Source: an uncultured Granulosicoccaceae bacterium | Lineage (GTDB): Bacteria; Pseudomonadota; Gammaproteobacteria; Granulosicoccales; Granulosicoccaceae | Assembly (NCBI GenBank): GCA_937927895.1 | Contig: CALGKA010000058.1 | Coordinates: 1-64,000 of the forward strand | Direction: 5' to 3' | DNA: 64,000 nucleotides | In this document: positions 1-7,373 of the stretch, piece by piece | Layout of the letters: each line of letters opens with the position of its first letter | Numbering within the stretch: the first letter of the stretch is position 1 | Translations under genes and position numbers: made by a program | The notes under the pieces: model-generated | Seen by the model: the letters and a program-made list of their open reading frames with translations, nothing else | What the model was told of the DNA's origin: nothing | Databases searched by the model: none

Positions 1-2345
1 CCTGGTATATCAGCTGCAGCAACAGGCTTTGAGTAGTAGTAACCTTGCACTGTGTCGATTCCAAGCGCGCGTACCTGGCTGAGTTGATCACTTGTCTCTA
101 CACCTTCTGCTACGGTATGGAAATCAAGTAGTTTTGCCATATTAGCAATGCTTTCCAGCAGCTGCCGCTCTTTCCCTTTGCCTTGGTCAAGTTTATCTAT
201 AAATGATTTATCTATTTTTAATGTGTCGAGCGGTAAGTCTTGTATGTAGCTCAATGAAGAGTAGCCAGTGCCAAAATCATCTAGCGCAATTAGAACGCCC
301 ATGGCGTGTATTTTTTCAAGCTTTTCCACGACCATTTCAAGATCAGCCATGGCGACGCTCTCTGTGATTTCAATTTCAAAGTCCGTGGATTTTAAGTTTT
401 CCCTTTGCAATGCTTTGGTCACTATTCCAACAAGATCTCCGTGCAAAAATTGATGAGTAGAAACATTGACTGACATGCGCAAATGAAGCCCGAAGTCCCG
501 TTGCCATAATGCGGTTTGGCGTGCGGCTTCATTAATTACCCATTCACCAATTGCAGGCAGAAGGCCAGCATCTTCCGCTACGGGTATAAAGTGGAACGGT
601 GAAACCATGCCGCGAGTCGGGTGGCGCCAACGTATTAGTGCTTCAACTCCGTCGACGACGCAAGTCTCCAGATCGAACTGTGGTTGGTAATGCAGTTCGA
701 ATTCGTTGCGGTTTAGAGCTTCGGATAAATCAGCTTCAAGTTGCTGTCTTTCCTGAAAGGCGATAGCGAATGCTTCTTTGTAGGCAGTAATACTTCCGGG
801 GCCTACCTGCTTTGCTTCATACATTGCAAGATCTGCCGACTTTCGAAGGCCTTCGCAGTCGCTTGCATCATCAGGATAACAAGCGTAGCCAAGGTAGGTG
901 TTTAGTTGTATTTGTTGATCGTCTATTTGGTAAGGGGCTGATAATTTCACAGCGAGATCATCAGCGATTTTCTTCGCGTTGTTTCTATCGGTATCGTAGA
1001 GAAGTACTGCGTATTCATCGCCAGCTAAGCGCGCAACCAACGGTTCCTGGCCAACGCTGTTGTGCAATCTTCTAGCGACGCTTTGCAGCAGCAAATCTCC
1101 AGTGCCTTGGCCAAAACTGTCATTTACTGCTTTGAATTTGTATAGATCTACTTTTAACAAGCTAACTTGTGAGTTTTTTCCACAGCTGTCAATCACTGTC
1201 TCAAGATGGGTTTTAAAGAAACGTCGGTTAGGAAGGTCAGTTAATTCATCATGTGTCGCCTGATGATGCATGCCTCTGGCTAGCCAGTAGGCAAATAGCA
1301 CAAAAAGCCCGCAAATAAATACTAGTGCTGTATCGATAATAAGATTACGCACGGCACGTTCTTCCGCTACCAATGCTTGGCGCTTGGAGATAACATCCGC
1401 CCGCTCTAGTATTTTTTGCGTTAATTCGCCAAGAGCGGTGGCGGTTTCTTTCCATTCGTAGTTGCTGATAGGAGACGCTGTATTACTGGCAAGTGCTTCG
1501 GATATTTGAAGTACCGGGGATTGATAGTTAGTGGTATACCACTCAGACAAATCTAGGGCTAATTCATGAATCTGTGGGTCTATTTGAGAATATGAATCAA
1601 TTTGTTTTATGATCTCGAGATTTTCCTCTATGGCCTTGTGCAAAGTGGTGGCTTGGGCATGGGCATCCCCACGGGCGGTATTGCCAGTGGTGATGTAGCC
1701 TTCATAGATACCGATTAAAAAATGATTAGATAGGCGGATATTCCAAGCCGCATTAGACACTTCAAGCGTGTTACGAATACCTCTGGATTGTTCCGCTGAG
1801 TCGTAGCTCAGGCCGTACCGCAGAACCTGCAGATCTTTGATAAGTTCTTGGTAGTAGTTCAGTACATTCAGTTGCAAATTCTGGTCACGGTCATTGGAAA
1901 GGTTCAGGAGGTCCAGTGCCAGCGCGGTACGTTGGCTGGGTAACTCGCTTGTTTTTGATTCAAATCCATTGATCAATAGCTTTAGGTGCGAGAGCTGGAA
2001 TCGAAGTCGATCTGCGAATACGCGTTTATTAATAGTTGCTGTGGTTTGTGCGACGACGCTGAGGATAGCTTCATCGGTAGCTGCACTTGGATGCGTAAGC
2101 GGATCGGGACCAAAGAACAAGCCGTCAATCCCGGTGAGCCAATAAGAAGCTGAGTGTTCCTCTGCCAATATTATTGATGCTTCACGGAGTACTTCATCTG
2201 TTTCTATAAACTGTGTAAGGAATTGTGCATCGCGCCGCTGTGCATTAGCCGTCATTAAAAAACTGACGCTTAACCACATTAATAGTGTGACTAAAATAAT
2301 GCTAAATAGCAGAACACCTTTGCGAATGTTTATTGAACGAGACAT
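1..2345 (-). CDS. Membrane GGDEF/EAL cyclic-di-GMP protein (3' end outside window)
   Basis: Predicted to make and/or break cyclic-di-GMP at the inner membrane. Reading from the ATG at 2345: a membrane segment (about residues 10-30), a roughly 290-residue mostly helical extracytoplasmic sensor of no family I recognise, a second membrane segment (about 330-350), a GGDEF domain opening with THDELTDLPNRR, and an EAL domain. The GGDEF signature is AGDEY (residues 441-445) and the RxxD inhibitory site is absent, so cyclase activity is possible but not certain. The EAL domain keeps EAL (568-570), NVS, EITE, DDFGTG, KID, EGVE and QGY, so phosphodiesterase activity is likely. The frame is still open at base 1; only the extreme C-terminus is missing. 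Confidence 0.93.
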   Translation of the reverse strand, partial: MSRSINIRKGVLLFSIILVTLLMWLSVSFLMTANAQRRDAQFLTQFIETDEVLREASIILAEEHSASYWLTGIDGLFFGPDPLTHPSAATDEAILSVVAQTTATINKRVFADRLRFQLSHLKLLINGFESKTSELPSQRTALALDLLNLSNDRDQNLQLNVLNYYQELIKDLQVLRYGLSYDSAEQSRGIRNTLEVSNAAWNIRLSNHFLIGIYEGYITTGNTARGDAHAQATTLHKAIEENLEIIKQIDSYSQIDPQIHELALDLSEWYTTNYQSPVLQISEALASNTASPISNYEWKETATALGELTQKILERADVISKRQALVAEERAVRNLIIDTALVFICGLFVLFAYWLARGMHHQATHDELTDLPNRRFFKTHLETVIDSCGKNSQVSLLKVDLYKFKAVNDSFGQGTGDLLLQSVARRLHNSVGQEPLVARLAGDEYAVLLYDTDRNNAKKIADDLAVKLSAPYQIDDQQIQLNTYLGYACYPDDASDCEGLRKSADLAMYEAKQVGPGSITAYKEAFAIAFQERQQLEADLSEALNRNEFELHYQPQFDLETCVVDGVEALIRWRHPTRGMVSPFHFIPVAEDAGLLPAIGEWVINEAARQTALWQRDFGLHLRMSVNVSTHQFLHGDLVGIVTKALQRENLKSTDFEIEITESVAMADLEMVVEKLEKIHAMGVLIALDDFGTGYSSLSYIQDLPLDTLKIDKSFIDKLDQGKGKERQLLESIANMAKLLDFHTVAEGVETSDQLSQVRALGIDTVQGYYYSKPVAAADIP

Positions 2346-2846
2346 GAAAGAGCCATGGTGCGGTTAAAATCTATCCTTTGGTTTTACACTCCTGTAACAG
2401 ACTACGGCCGAGCTCAGCGAATTTTGAGCACTTTATCAATTGTTTGCTGCATTCGTGTGCACAGAGAACGTACTTAGAGGAATGGGTAATCGAATCCAGA
2501 TTCTTTTTAGAAATAGTGGTCACCATAGCCACCATTGTTTTAGAAATAGGGTGATGCCAGTCACATTCTTGTCTTTGGTTAAGTAAGCCCTCCTTAAAGC
2601 GCAGACAGCCAAAAAGAAGATGCCGTGCGCAGGCTTGCAAGTTTAGCGATACCACCGCTCTTGAATGAGTTACAGCCGTTATTGGCACCTGATTTTAGGG
2701 AAGACAGCAACTATACTTCAGTGCTATTTAAAACAATGATTGCACTGCTAACATCATTAGCTGCAATGGTAATAGCAGGATTCCCGCTATTTTATGTGCG
2801 TCGTCTTTTACAAACTACAACCAAATACCGTGAGCTTGATATCTAA
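2346..2846. other. Intergenic stretch without a confident gene
   Basis: About 500 bp between the start of the GGDEF/EAL gene and the stop of the ADP-ribosylglycohydrolase gene. Both strands have short open frames that overlap each other. The best is a small membrane-protein frame at 2625-2846, listed separately. I see no clear terminator or repeat. It may hold promoters for the leftward GGDEF/EAL gene. Confidence 0.4.
2625..2846 (+). CDS. Possible small single-span membrane protein
   Basis: A 73-codon frame from a GTG at 2625, with AAGAAGA 6-7 bases upstream as a weak ribosome-binding site. It carries one strong hydrophobic segment (about residues 36-58, MIALLTSLAAMVIAGFPLF) followed by a basic stretch (RR) and a short polar tail, as in single-span inner-membrane proteins. 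I recognise no family, the composition alone does not prove coding, and an opposing frame overlaps its first part. It converges on the ADP-ribosylglycohydrolase gene, with the two stops adjacent. Confidence 0.25.
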   Translation: MRRLASLAIPPLLNELQPLLAPDFREDSNYTSVLFKTMIALLTSLAAMVIAGFPLFYVRRLLQTTTKYRELDI

Positions 2847-4016
2847 TCAGGTAGCTAAAAGAGCATCAACATTCGCAATTATTGCTTCAGACTCACTGAT
2901 TTTTTCTATCCACACTTGAGGAATACCGCACTCTGTGCCCACCCCAAAACAAGCGCCCATAACAGCCCCGATCAAAATTGAACGACCACATGAGTCACCA
3001 CCGGCATAAATATTTTGTCTTACCGCGTCAACATACGAACCTGACTTCAAAATGTTATGTACAGCACTTGGAAAACCTATTGTTAACTGACAAGCCATGC
3101 CCCACTCAGCAGTGACCGCTGGTGTGCTTTTGTCTAGAGATGCTTGTACCTTTTCAATGTAAGGGATTGCAATCCCGGACGGTTCTTGTTTAGCCGCATC
3201 AATCGCAAGCTCGGTGTTTCCGGTAGTAATGGCCGCTTCTATAATGTTGGCGCTTGCACGCCCAAATGCTACTGCGTCGTCGTTGTTATTGGTTACGCGA
3301 ACAGCAGACTCTACCGCTGCTTGCAATCCTTCAAGCTGCGTGTACGCCGCTACTAATGAAGGTAGCTTTGATAACACTGGTAGCTGGGTATCGTCCGCGC
3401 CGTGGTAGCCTTGCACACTCTGCCACTGATCCAACATTTTCATTGCATGGGCTACAAGATAGTCTTCGTCGTCAGTTACACGAACAGCGCGTTCAACTTC
3501 TTGTCGTAAACCTTGACCACTAAATTGTTTGGCGCTGCCCAGTACTTTGGTTACCAGTTTTCTTTTCATTTCGTCGGTGCCATCAAATGGAAGATCAGTA
3601 GCACGGGCTACCGCTTCGTTCTCGGCAATGAAAATGTTATTCAGCGTGTCCCGCGTCGGGTGGTCAATGTAACCTGAAAAACTACCGCCATAGCCAAAAC
3701 ACTCAACAAATGCAGATTCATATTTTGCTTTGTCGTAAATGCCACCATTTTCCGCAAGCGCCTTTAACAGGGTGGCATGCTGCTCTCCATACTGAGACAA
3801 ATCACCTGAGTTTTTTTGCCCGTGAGCAAAATACCCGGGGAATCCTTCATAGTCAGATTTACAAGGCGACCGAAATTCAGGTGTAGCAGGTTCAAGCTCT
3901 AGTATTCTGGCTTGATCATATAGCCAATGAAAACCCAAGGTGGCTGCATCAGCAACTGCAGCACCCAGAATGGCGCCGCGTTTTCGATCAGCAATAGTAA
4001 GCACTTTTTCCGACAT
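2847..4016 (-). CDS. ADP-ribosylglycohydrolase family protein (J1-crystallin-like branch)
   Basis: A 389-residue member of the ADP-ribosylglycohydrolase (DraG/ARH) fold, a family that removes ADP-ribose from proteins or small molecules using two metal ions. The N-terminus has the family opening (RGAILGAAVADAATLGFHW) and the C-terminus has the glycine-rich motif GGDSCGRSILIGAVMGA. The usual metal-binding TDDT is replaced by SGDLSQYG and the usual GGDTD by GGDSC, a pattern I associate with the J1-crystallin/selenoprotein J-like branch, so classical hydrolase activity is uncertain. The frame extends upstream to 4133, but MSEKVLTIADRKRG at 4016 is the natural family start. No signal peptide. It stands alone. 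Confidence 0.82.
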   Translation of the reverse strand: MSEKVLTIADRKRGAILGAAVADAATLGFHWLYDQARILELEPATPEFRSPCKSDYEGFPGYFAHGQKNSGDLSQYGEQHATLLKALAENGGIYDKAKYESAFVECFGYGGSFSGYIDHPTRDTLNNIFIAENEAVARATDLPFDGTDEMKRKLVTKVLGSAKQFSGQGLRQEVERAVRVTDDEDYLVAHAMKMLDQWQSVQGYHGADDTQLPVLSKLPSLVAAYTQLEGLQAAVESAVRVTNNNDDAVAFGRASANIIEAAITTGNTELAIDAAKQEPSGIAIPYIEKVQASLDKSTPAVTAEWGMACQLTIGFPSAVHNILKSGSYVDAVRQNIYAGGDSCGRSILIGAVMGACFGVGTECGIPQVWIEKISESEAIIANVDALLAT

Positions 4017-4209
4017 AAAGTTGCACTCTAGAATATTGGGGGAAAAATAGAGACTAAAAATACTACCGCCGCTCCACCTAAGGCCCCGATCACAGCAATT
4101 GATAATACTTAAAAAACTATCAGGCGGTTTCACAAAATAGATGATACCGAGCTAATAGAAAGCCGCTTCAACCACTTAGCTGGGAAATCACCTTTTAAGT
4201 TCCAAATAA

Positions 4210-4671
4210 TTACTTGGCAGCGTGCTGGTTGTACATGTCAGTGACAATTTTCCAGCTATCACCATCACGCGCAAGTACAAACTGATAGGTACCACTTGCC
4301 ACTACGCCCACTTTCTCAACTTTTAAGTCATATTGGCCAACCATAACCGCCTGCGTACCATCTTCTGACGCGAAGGTATGCTCGACAGTATGTGTTAGTG
4401 AACCTTCATTACTTGAGAAAAACTGAAAAGTCGCTTTGGGTACATCTAAACCTTGTACCGGTGGATTCTCCGGGGCGATCCAAAGCGAGCCTTCTTCATA
4501 CAATGCTAAAAATGCCTCTACATCATAGGTGGCCGTTATCTCGTTGTACTGATCGTTAAAGAGTTTTAGCTCAGCTTCTACTTTATTGGAGTGGCCGTCT
4601 GCAAAAGCGATCGAAGCGGCAAGTAAGGTAGCTGAGAGAAAAACAGAACTTAGTGTATTACGTAATTTCAT
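4210..4671 (-). CDS. Exported NTF2-like (SnoaL/DUF4440-type) protein
   Basis: A 153-residue protein with a clear Sec signal peptide (basic MKLRN, hydrophobic core, cleavage near ASIAFADG) and one NTF2-like alpha/beta cone domain of about 125 residues. The domain pattern is visible: an initial helix ending in ATYDVEAFLALYEEGSLWIAPENPP, then strands ending QFVLARDGDSWKIVTDMYNQ. This fold appears in ketosteroid isomerase-like enzymes and in many uncharacterised stress proteins; the substrate is unknown. It lies 45 bp downstream of a second, cytoplasmic NTF2-like gene on the same strand, with a peroxiredoxin-like gene before that. The three probably share a transcript divergent from the TetR gene. 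Confidence 0.72.
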   Translation of the reverse strand: MKLRNTLSSVFLSATLLAASIAFADGHSNKVEAELKLFNDQYNEITATYDVEAFLALYEEGSLWIAPENPPVQGLDVPKATFQFFSSNEGSLTHTVEHTFASEDGTQAVMVGQYDLKVEKVGVVASGTYQFVLARDGDSWKIVTDMYNQHAAK

Positions 4672-4716
4672 GTAGTGTGTATCCTGGCTAATTGTAAGTG
4701 GTTATAAAATAGTAAT

Positions 4717-5115
4717 CTATGCTTGTTCGGGACGAAGGAAAATAACTTCACGCAGCACCTGCCAGCGATCATCTTCAAGTATTAAGTCAATACTGAGCAG
4801 CAGAATCATGTTTGTGCCACTCAGGTCATTTTTACGCGACAAAAGAACGTGTGCTTTATCACCATTTACATCAATACGGTGAAAGTTAGCCCAGGTATTC
4901 ATAGGCGGATCACCCGCTTCTTTTTTAGAGGTAAACAGGCCTTTAAAGGCTGCTTTATCAGCGGTATTTACGTTGTCATCTGTGTCTACCATAATCACCT
5001 GTAAATCATCATGGTATATTCGCTCTAGTACATTTACATCGTAGCTGGTGGCGGTTTGGATCAATTCATCCACAGCTGCTTTTACAGTGGCCACTGCAGC
5101 ATCATTGTTACTCAT
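4717..5115 (-). CDS. Cytoplasmic NTF2-like protein
   Basis: A 132-residue protein made of one NTF2-like domain without a signal peptide. It has the initial helix with SYDVNVLERIYHDDLQVIMVDTDDNV and the closing strands LILEDDRWQVLREVIFLRPE. It is a remote relative of its downstream neighbour, apparently the same fold used inside and outside the membrane. Function unknown; such domains often sit in detoxification or stress operons. It lies 57 bp after the peroxiredoxin-like gene and before the exported NTF2-like gene, with an AGGGAATTTA-type ribosome-binding site just upstream. Confidence 0.68.
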   Translation of the reverse strand: MSNNDAAVATVKAAVDELIQTATSYDVNVLERIYHDDLQVIMVDTDDNVNTADKAAFKGLFTSKKEAGDPPMNTWANFHRIDVNGDKAHVLLSRKNDLSGTNMILLLSIDLILEDDRWQVLREVIFLRPEQA

Positions 5116-5172
5116 ATTAAATTCCCTTAAAGATAAGTGTGTGTTTTCGTATTAGTGAAAAAGGTAGGTAAA

Positions 5173-5706
5173 TTAGCCAAACGTTCCTCGAATTGGATAA
5201 TTGTTGTCAGGGTTCCTTATAAAGCCCAGCCCCATTACAAGAGAGTCAAAATTAGGCCTTGCGAATGGTGCGTTTGCAATATCTACCACCTGCAGTTCAC
5301 CTTTTTCGTTAATCACAAATAGCGCAGGTTCTGAGAACTCGCGATCAGTCTCTTCCGGTGAACGAGGCACTGAAATATAGACCCCTAGCTTTTGCATCTG
5401 CTCAACGCTTAAGCCATAGCCCACCGGGTAGTCTGGCTTCACATCAAGCATTTGTGCTTTTGCTTTGTCTTGCGTGTCTGCCGATATCGCTACCAGGTCA
5501 ATACCAAGCTCAAAAAGCTTTGGAACAAAAGCATTGAGTTCGGTGAGGTAGCGGGTACATACCGGGCAATGCTTGCCGCGATACACCACTACAACACGCC
5601 AGTCATGTGGCTTGGTAGGTTGAGCCAGATTGAGCTCACCACCCTTCAGGTCAGAAACTGTGACACCTGGAAATGCCTCACCGGCTGCTAATTTGAAGTT
5701 ATTCAT
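5173..5706 (-). CDS. AhpC/TSA-family peroxiredoxin-like protein
   Basis: A 177-residue thioredoxin-fold protein of the AhpC/TSA type, expected to reduce peroxides or act as a thiol oxidoreductase in the cytoplasm. Seen: the opening FKLAAGEAFPGVTVSDLKGG, the strand VVVVYRGKHCPVCTRYL with a CPVC redox motif, and FELGIDLVAISADTQDKAKAQM. The CPVC pair and lack of a distal resolving cysteine fit the bacterioferritin comigratory/'redoxin domain' group better than classic two-Cys AhpC. The frame reaches 5748, but ATG 5706 (MNNFKL) has a better ribosome-binding context and family start. It is first of three leftward genes and divergent from the TetR gene 224 bp away. Confidence 0.8.
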   Translation of the reverse strand: MNNFKLAAGEAFPGVTVSDLKGGELNLAQPTKPHDWRVVVVYRGKHCPVCTRYLTELNAFVPKLFELGIDLVAISADTQDKAKAQMLDVKPDYPVGYGLSVEQMQKLGVYISVPRSPEETDREFSEPALFVINEKGELQVVDIANAPFARPNFDSLVMGLGFIRNPDNNYPIRGTFG

Positions 5707-5929
5707 TTGATGATCTCGTACGATGGGGTTGCTTATTGTAGCGATCATTATAGAATCAAATTTAGAAAACTCAATATTTATTTATCAAACGCTACAAAAT
5801 AGTTTAAAAGCCCGTGTATTGTACGTTTCAATCGCTGTGAATGTTCCCATATTGAATTATCTTTGCCGATAACTCATAATAATTTATCAATCACTACTTT
5901 AATCACGTCCCGGCTCAGCAGGAAAATCA
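5707..5929. promoter_or_regulatory. Divergent promoter region between peroxiredoxin-like operon and TetR gene
   Basis: A 223-bp AT-rich interval between divergently transcribed genes, the usual place for a TetR operator. I see the short element ATTTATCAA twice (near 5777 and 5881) but no convincing long palindrome, so the operator is not located. Assigning control of the operon to the TetR gene is inference from gene order. Confidence 0.4.
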
Positions 5930-6541
5930 GTGGCTATTGCAAAAAAAGTGGGAAGACCCAAAAAGTTTGATCGCGACACGGCCTTAATGAGCGCTGTAAA
6001 TGTATTCTGGCTAAAGGGTTTTGAAGGCGCTTCCATGGCCGATCTAACCGAGGCTATGGGCGTTAACCCTCCTAGTCTATACGCTGAATTCGGTGACAAA
6101 CTCAACCTGTATCGGTTGGCAATAGATCGCTATGCATCGAATGACGCCTGCTCTCCCCTGGTCGCTTTTGAAAGTGAACCCGACATAGAAAAGGCTGTTC
6201 GCGCCTTTATGAACGAGGTTGTTATCTATTCAACTAAACACGAGAGCGGCGCCAAAGGCTGCTTTCTGAGCTCAAGTGTTGCTACCAGCGCTGGCGCGAT
6301 TGAAGGCGTACAAGAGCTGTTAAAGAAAGCCATTGAGTCAACTGACAAAAGGCTGGCAAAACGTTTTGATTCTGCAAAAGCCGATGGCTCGCTTGCAAAA
6401 GACTTTCCATCGTTAGAACGGGCAAGACTTATGTTTGACCTGCGTCAGGGCTTGGTTTTTCGAGCGCGGGCGAGTTGCTCTGCTAAATCATTAAAAGCTG
6501 ACTTAGACCAACGCGTAACGATGATACTGCGTGACACTTAA
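5930..6541 (+). CDS. TetR/AcrR-family transcriptional regulator
   Basis: A 203-residue repressor-type protein. Residues about 10-60 form the TetR N-terminal helix-turn-helix: GRPKKFDRDTALMSAVNVFWLKGFEG followed by MADLTEAMGVNPPSLYAEFGDKLNLY, which matches the family's recognition-helix pattern. The rest is a helical ligand-binding domain; it contains the CFLSSSV stretch common in regulators of electrophile or quinone detoxification genes. The start is a GTG at 5930 with AGGA five bases upstream. It is divergent from the peroxiredoxin-like/NTF2-like gene set, which is its likely target. Confidence 0.88.
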   Translation: MAIAKKVGRPKKFDRDTALMSAVNVFWLKGFEGASMADLTEAMGVNPPSLYAEFGDKLNLYRLAIDRYASNDACSPLVAFESEPDIEKAVRAFMNEVVIYSTKHESGAKGCFLSSSVATSAGAIEGVQELLKKAIESTDKRLAKRFDSAKADGSLAKDFPSLERARLMFDLRQGLVFRARASCSAKSLKADLDQRVTMILRDT

Positions 6542-6685
6542 GCTGTGAACCTAACACGACAATCCTAGTTACAAGCGCATATCTTTAGAACGCCCTGCAT
6601 GTTTGTTAAACATCGATCCGGCAATTCGTCTATGTAAGTGTTGTAGCCCGTTCTCAGCCAGCCAAACCCGGCGAGGGACTAATCG

Positions 6686-6701
6686 GTGTGACACACGTCA
6701 A
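6686..6701. promoter_or_regulatory. Candidate CRP-type binding site upstream of the YHS gene
   Basis: The sequence TGTGACACACGTCAAT has the CRP/FNR-superfamily layout TGTGA-N6-TCA, with a perfect left half and a partial right half. It lies about 135 bp upstream of the YHS gene start. A similar but fully symmetrical site occurs at 15017. Assigned by eye to consensus only. Confidence 0.35.
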
Positions 6702-6821
6702 TGTTTTCAATTCAAAATAAATGTTAACCACTATATTGCGTAGGGATGCTTGCACAACAGTGGCCTAATAAAATTGTTTTATCCGCCGATAACCACTTTA
6801 CACTTGACTGAGCAACTCTTA

Positions 6822-7304
6822 ATGATCAACTCAACCGTGTTGCTAAAATTATTTTCATTTAGCGCATGCCTCAAAGCTTTTGTTTGTGCAGTGCTGATGA
6901 CATTCGCAGCACAGAGCGCCTCAGCTGCGAACCAGGAATTCCCAAGAGATTTCGCGTTTGGCGGATACGATGTCGTGTCGTACTTCTCAAATTCCGGCCC
7001 ACAAGTAGGACAAAAAAATATATCGATCCAGTATGCAAACAAACTGTACGCATTCTCAAGTCGTCAAAACGCTTTAAAATTTAAAAGTGACCCGAGCAAG
7101 TATTTACCCCAGTACAACGGCAACTGTGCTTTTGGAATGGTGTATGGAGCAAAATCTTCGGTTGACCCACTGGTGTATGAGATCGTAGATGACAAGTTGT
7201 TTTTCCTTATAAATCATGGCACTCACAAGCTTTGGAAAAAGAGCGCAGCGAAAAACATCAAAAGAAGTGATCGCGCCTGGAAAAAATTGTCAAAGAACTA
7301 CTAA
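6822..7304 (+). CDS. Exported YHS-domain protein
   Basis: A 160-residue protein with a signal peptide (hydrophobic core about residues 7-35 ending AAQSASA) and a YHS domain: FGGYDVVSYFSNSGPQVGQ, then YANKLYAFSSRQNALKFKSDPSKYLPQYNGNCAFGM split by short loops. YHS domains are small metal-linked modules found alone in periplasmic proteins and in copper and other metal transporters; the role of free-standing ones is unclear. A longer frame opens at 6750, but ATG 6822 directly precedes the signal peptide. Basic residues dominate the C-terminal 40 residues. Next is a GGDEF/EAL gene 70 bp downstream. Confidence 0.78.
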   Translation: MINSTVLLKLFSFSACLKAFVCAVLMTFAAQSASAANQEFPRDFAFGGYDVVSYFSNSGPQVGQKNISIQYANKLYAFSSRQNALKFKSDPSKYLPQYNGNCAFGMVYGAKSSVDPLVYEIVDDKLFFLINHGTHKLWKKSAAKNIKRSDRAWKKLSKNY

Positions 7305-7373
7305 GGTTGCACGCTAACCTTTATATGCCCGCTGTTACTTCAACAACAGCAGTTGTATTAGCTAACAGAATCT

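Noticed and set aside
2371-2688. Leftward 105-codon frame
   Set aside because: It starts at a GTG without a ribosome-binding site and overlaps the opposing frame; composition is cysteine-rich but no family is recognised. Left unannotated.
6671-6684. Another copy of the hairpin repeat (GCGAGGGACT)
   Set aside because: Only the right-hand ten bases match; the CCCNC left arm and GGA flank are absent, so it is probably chance.
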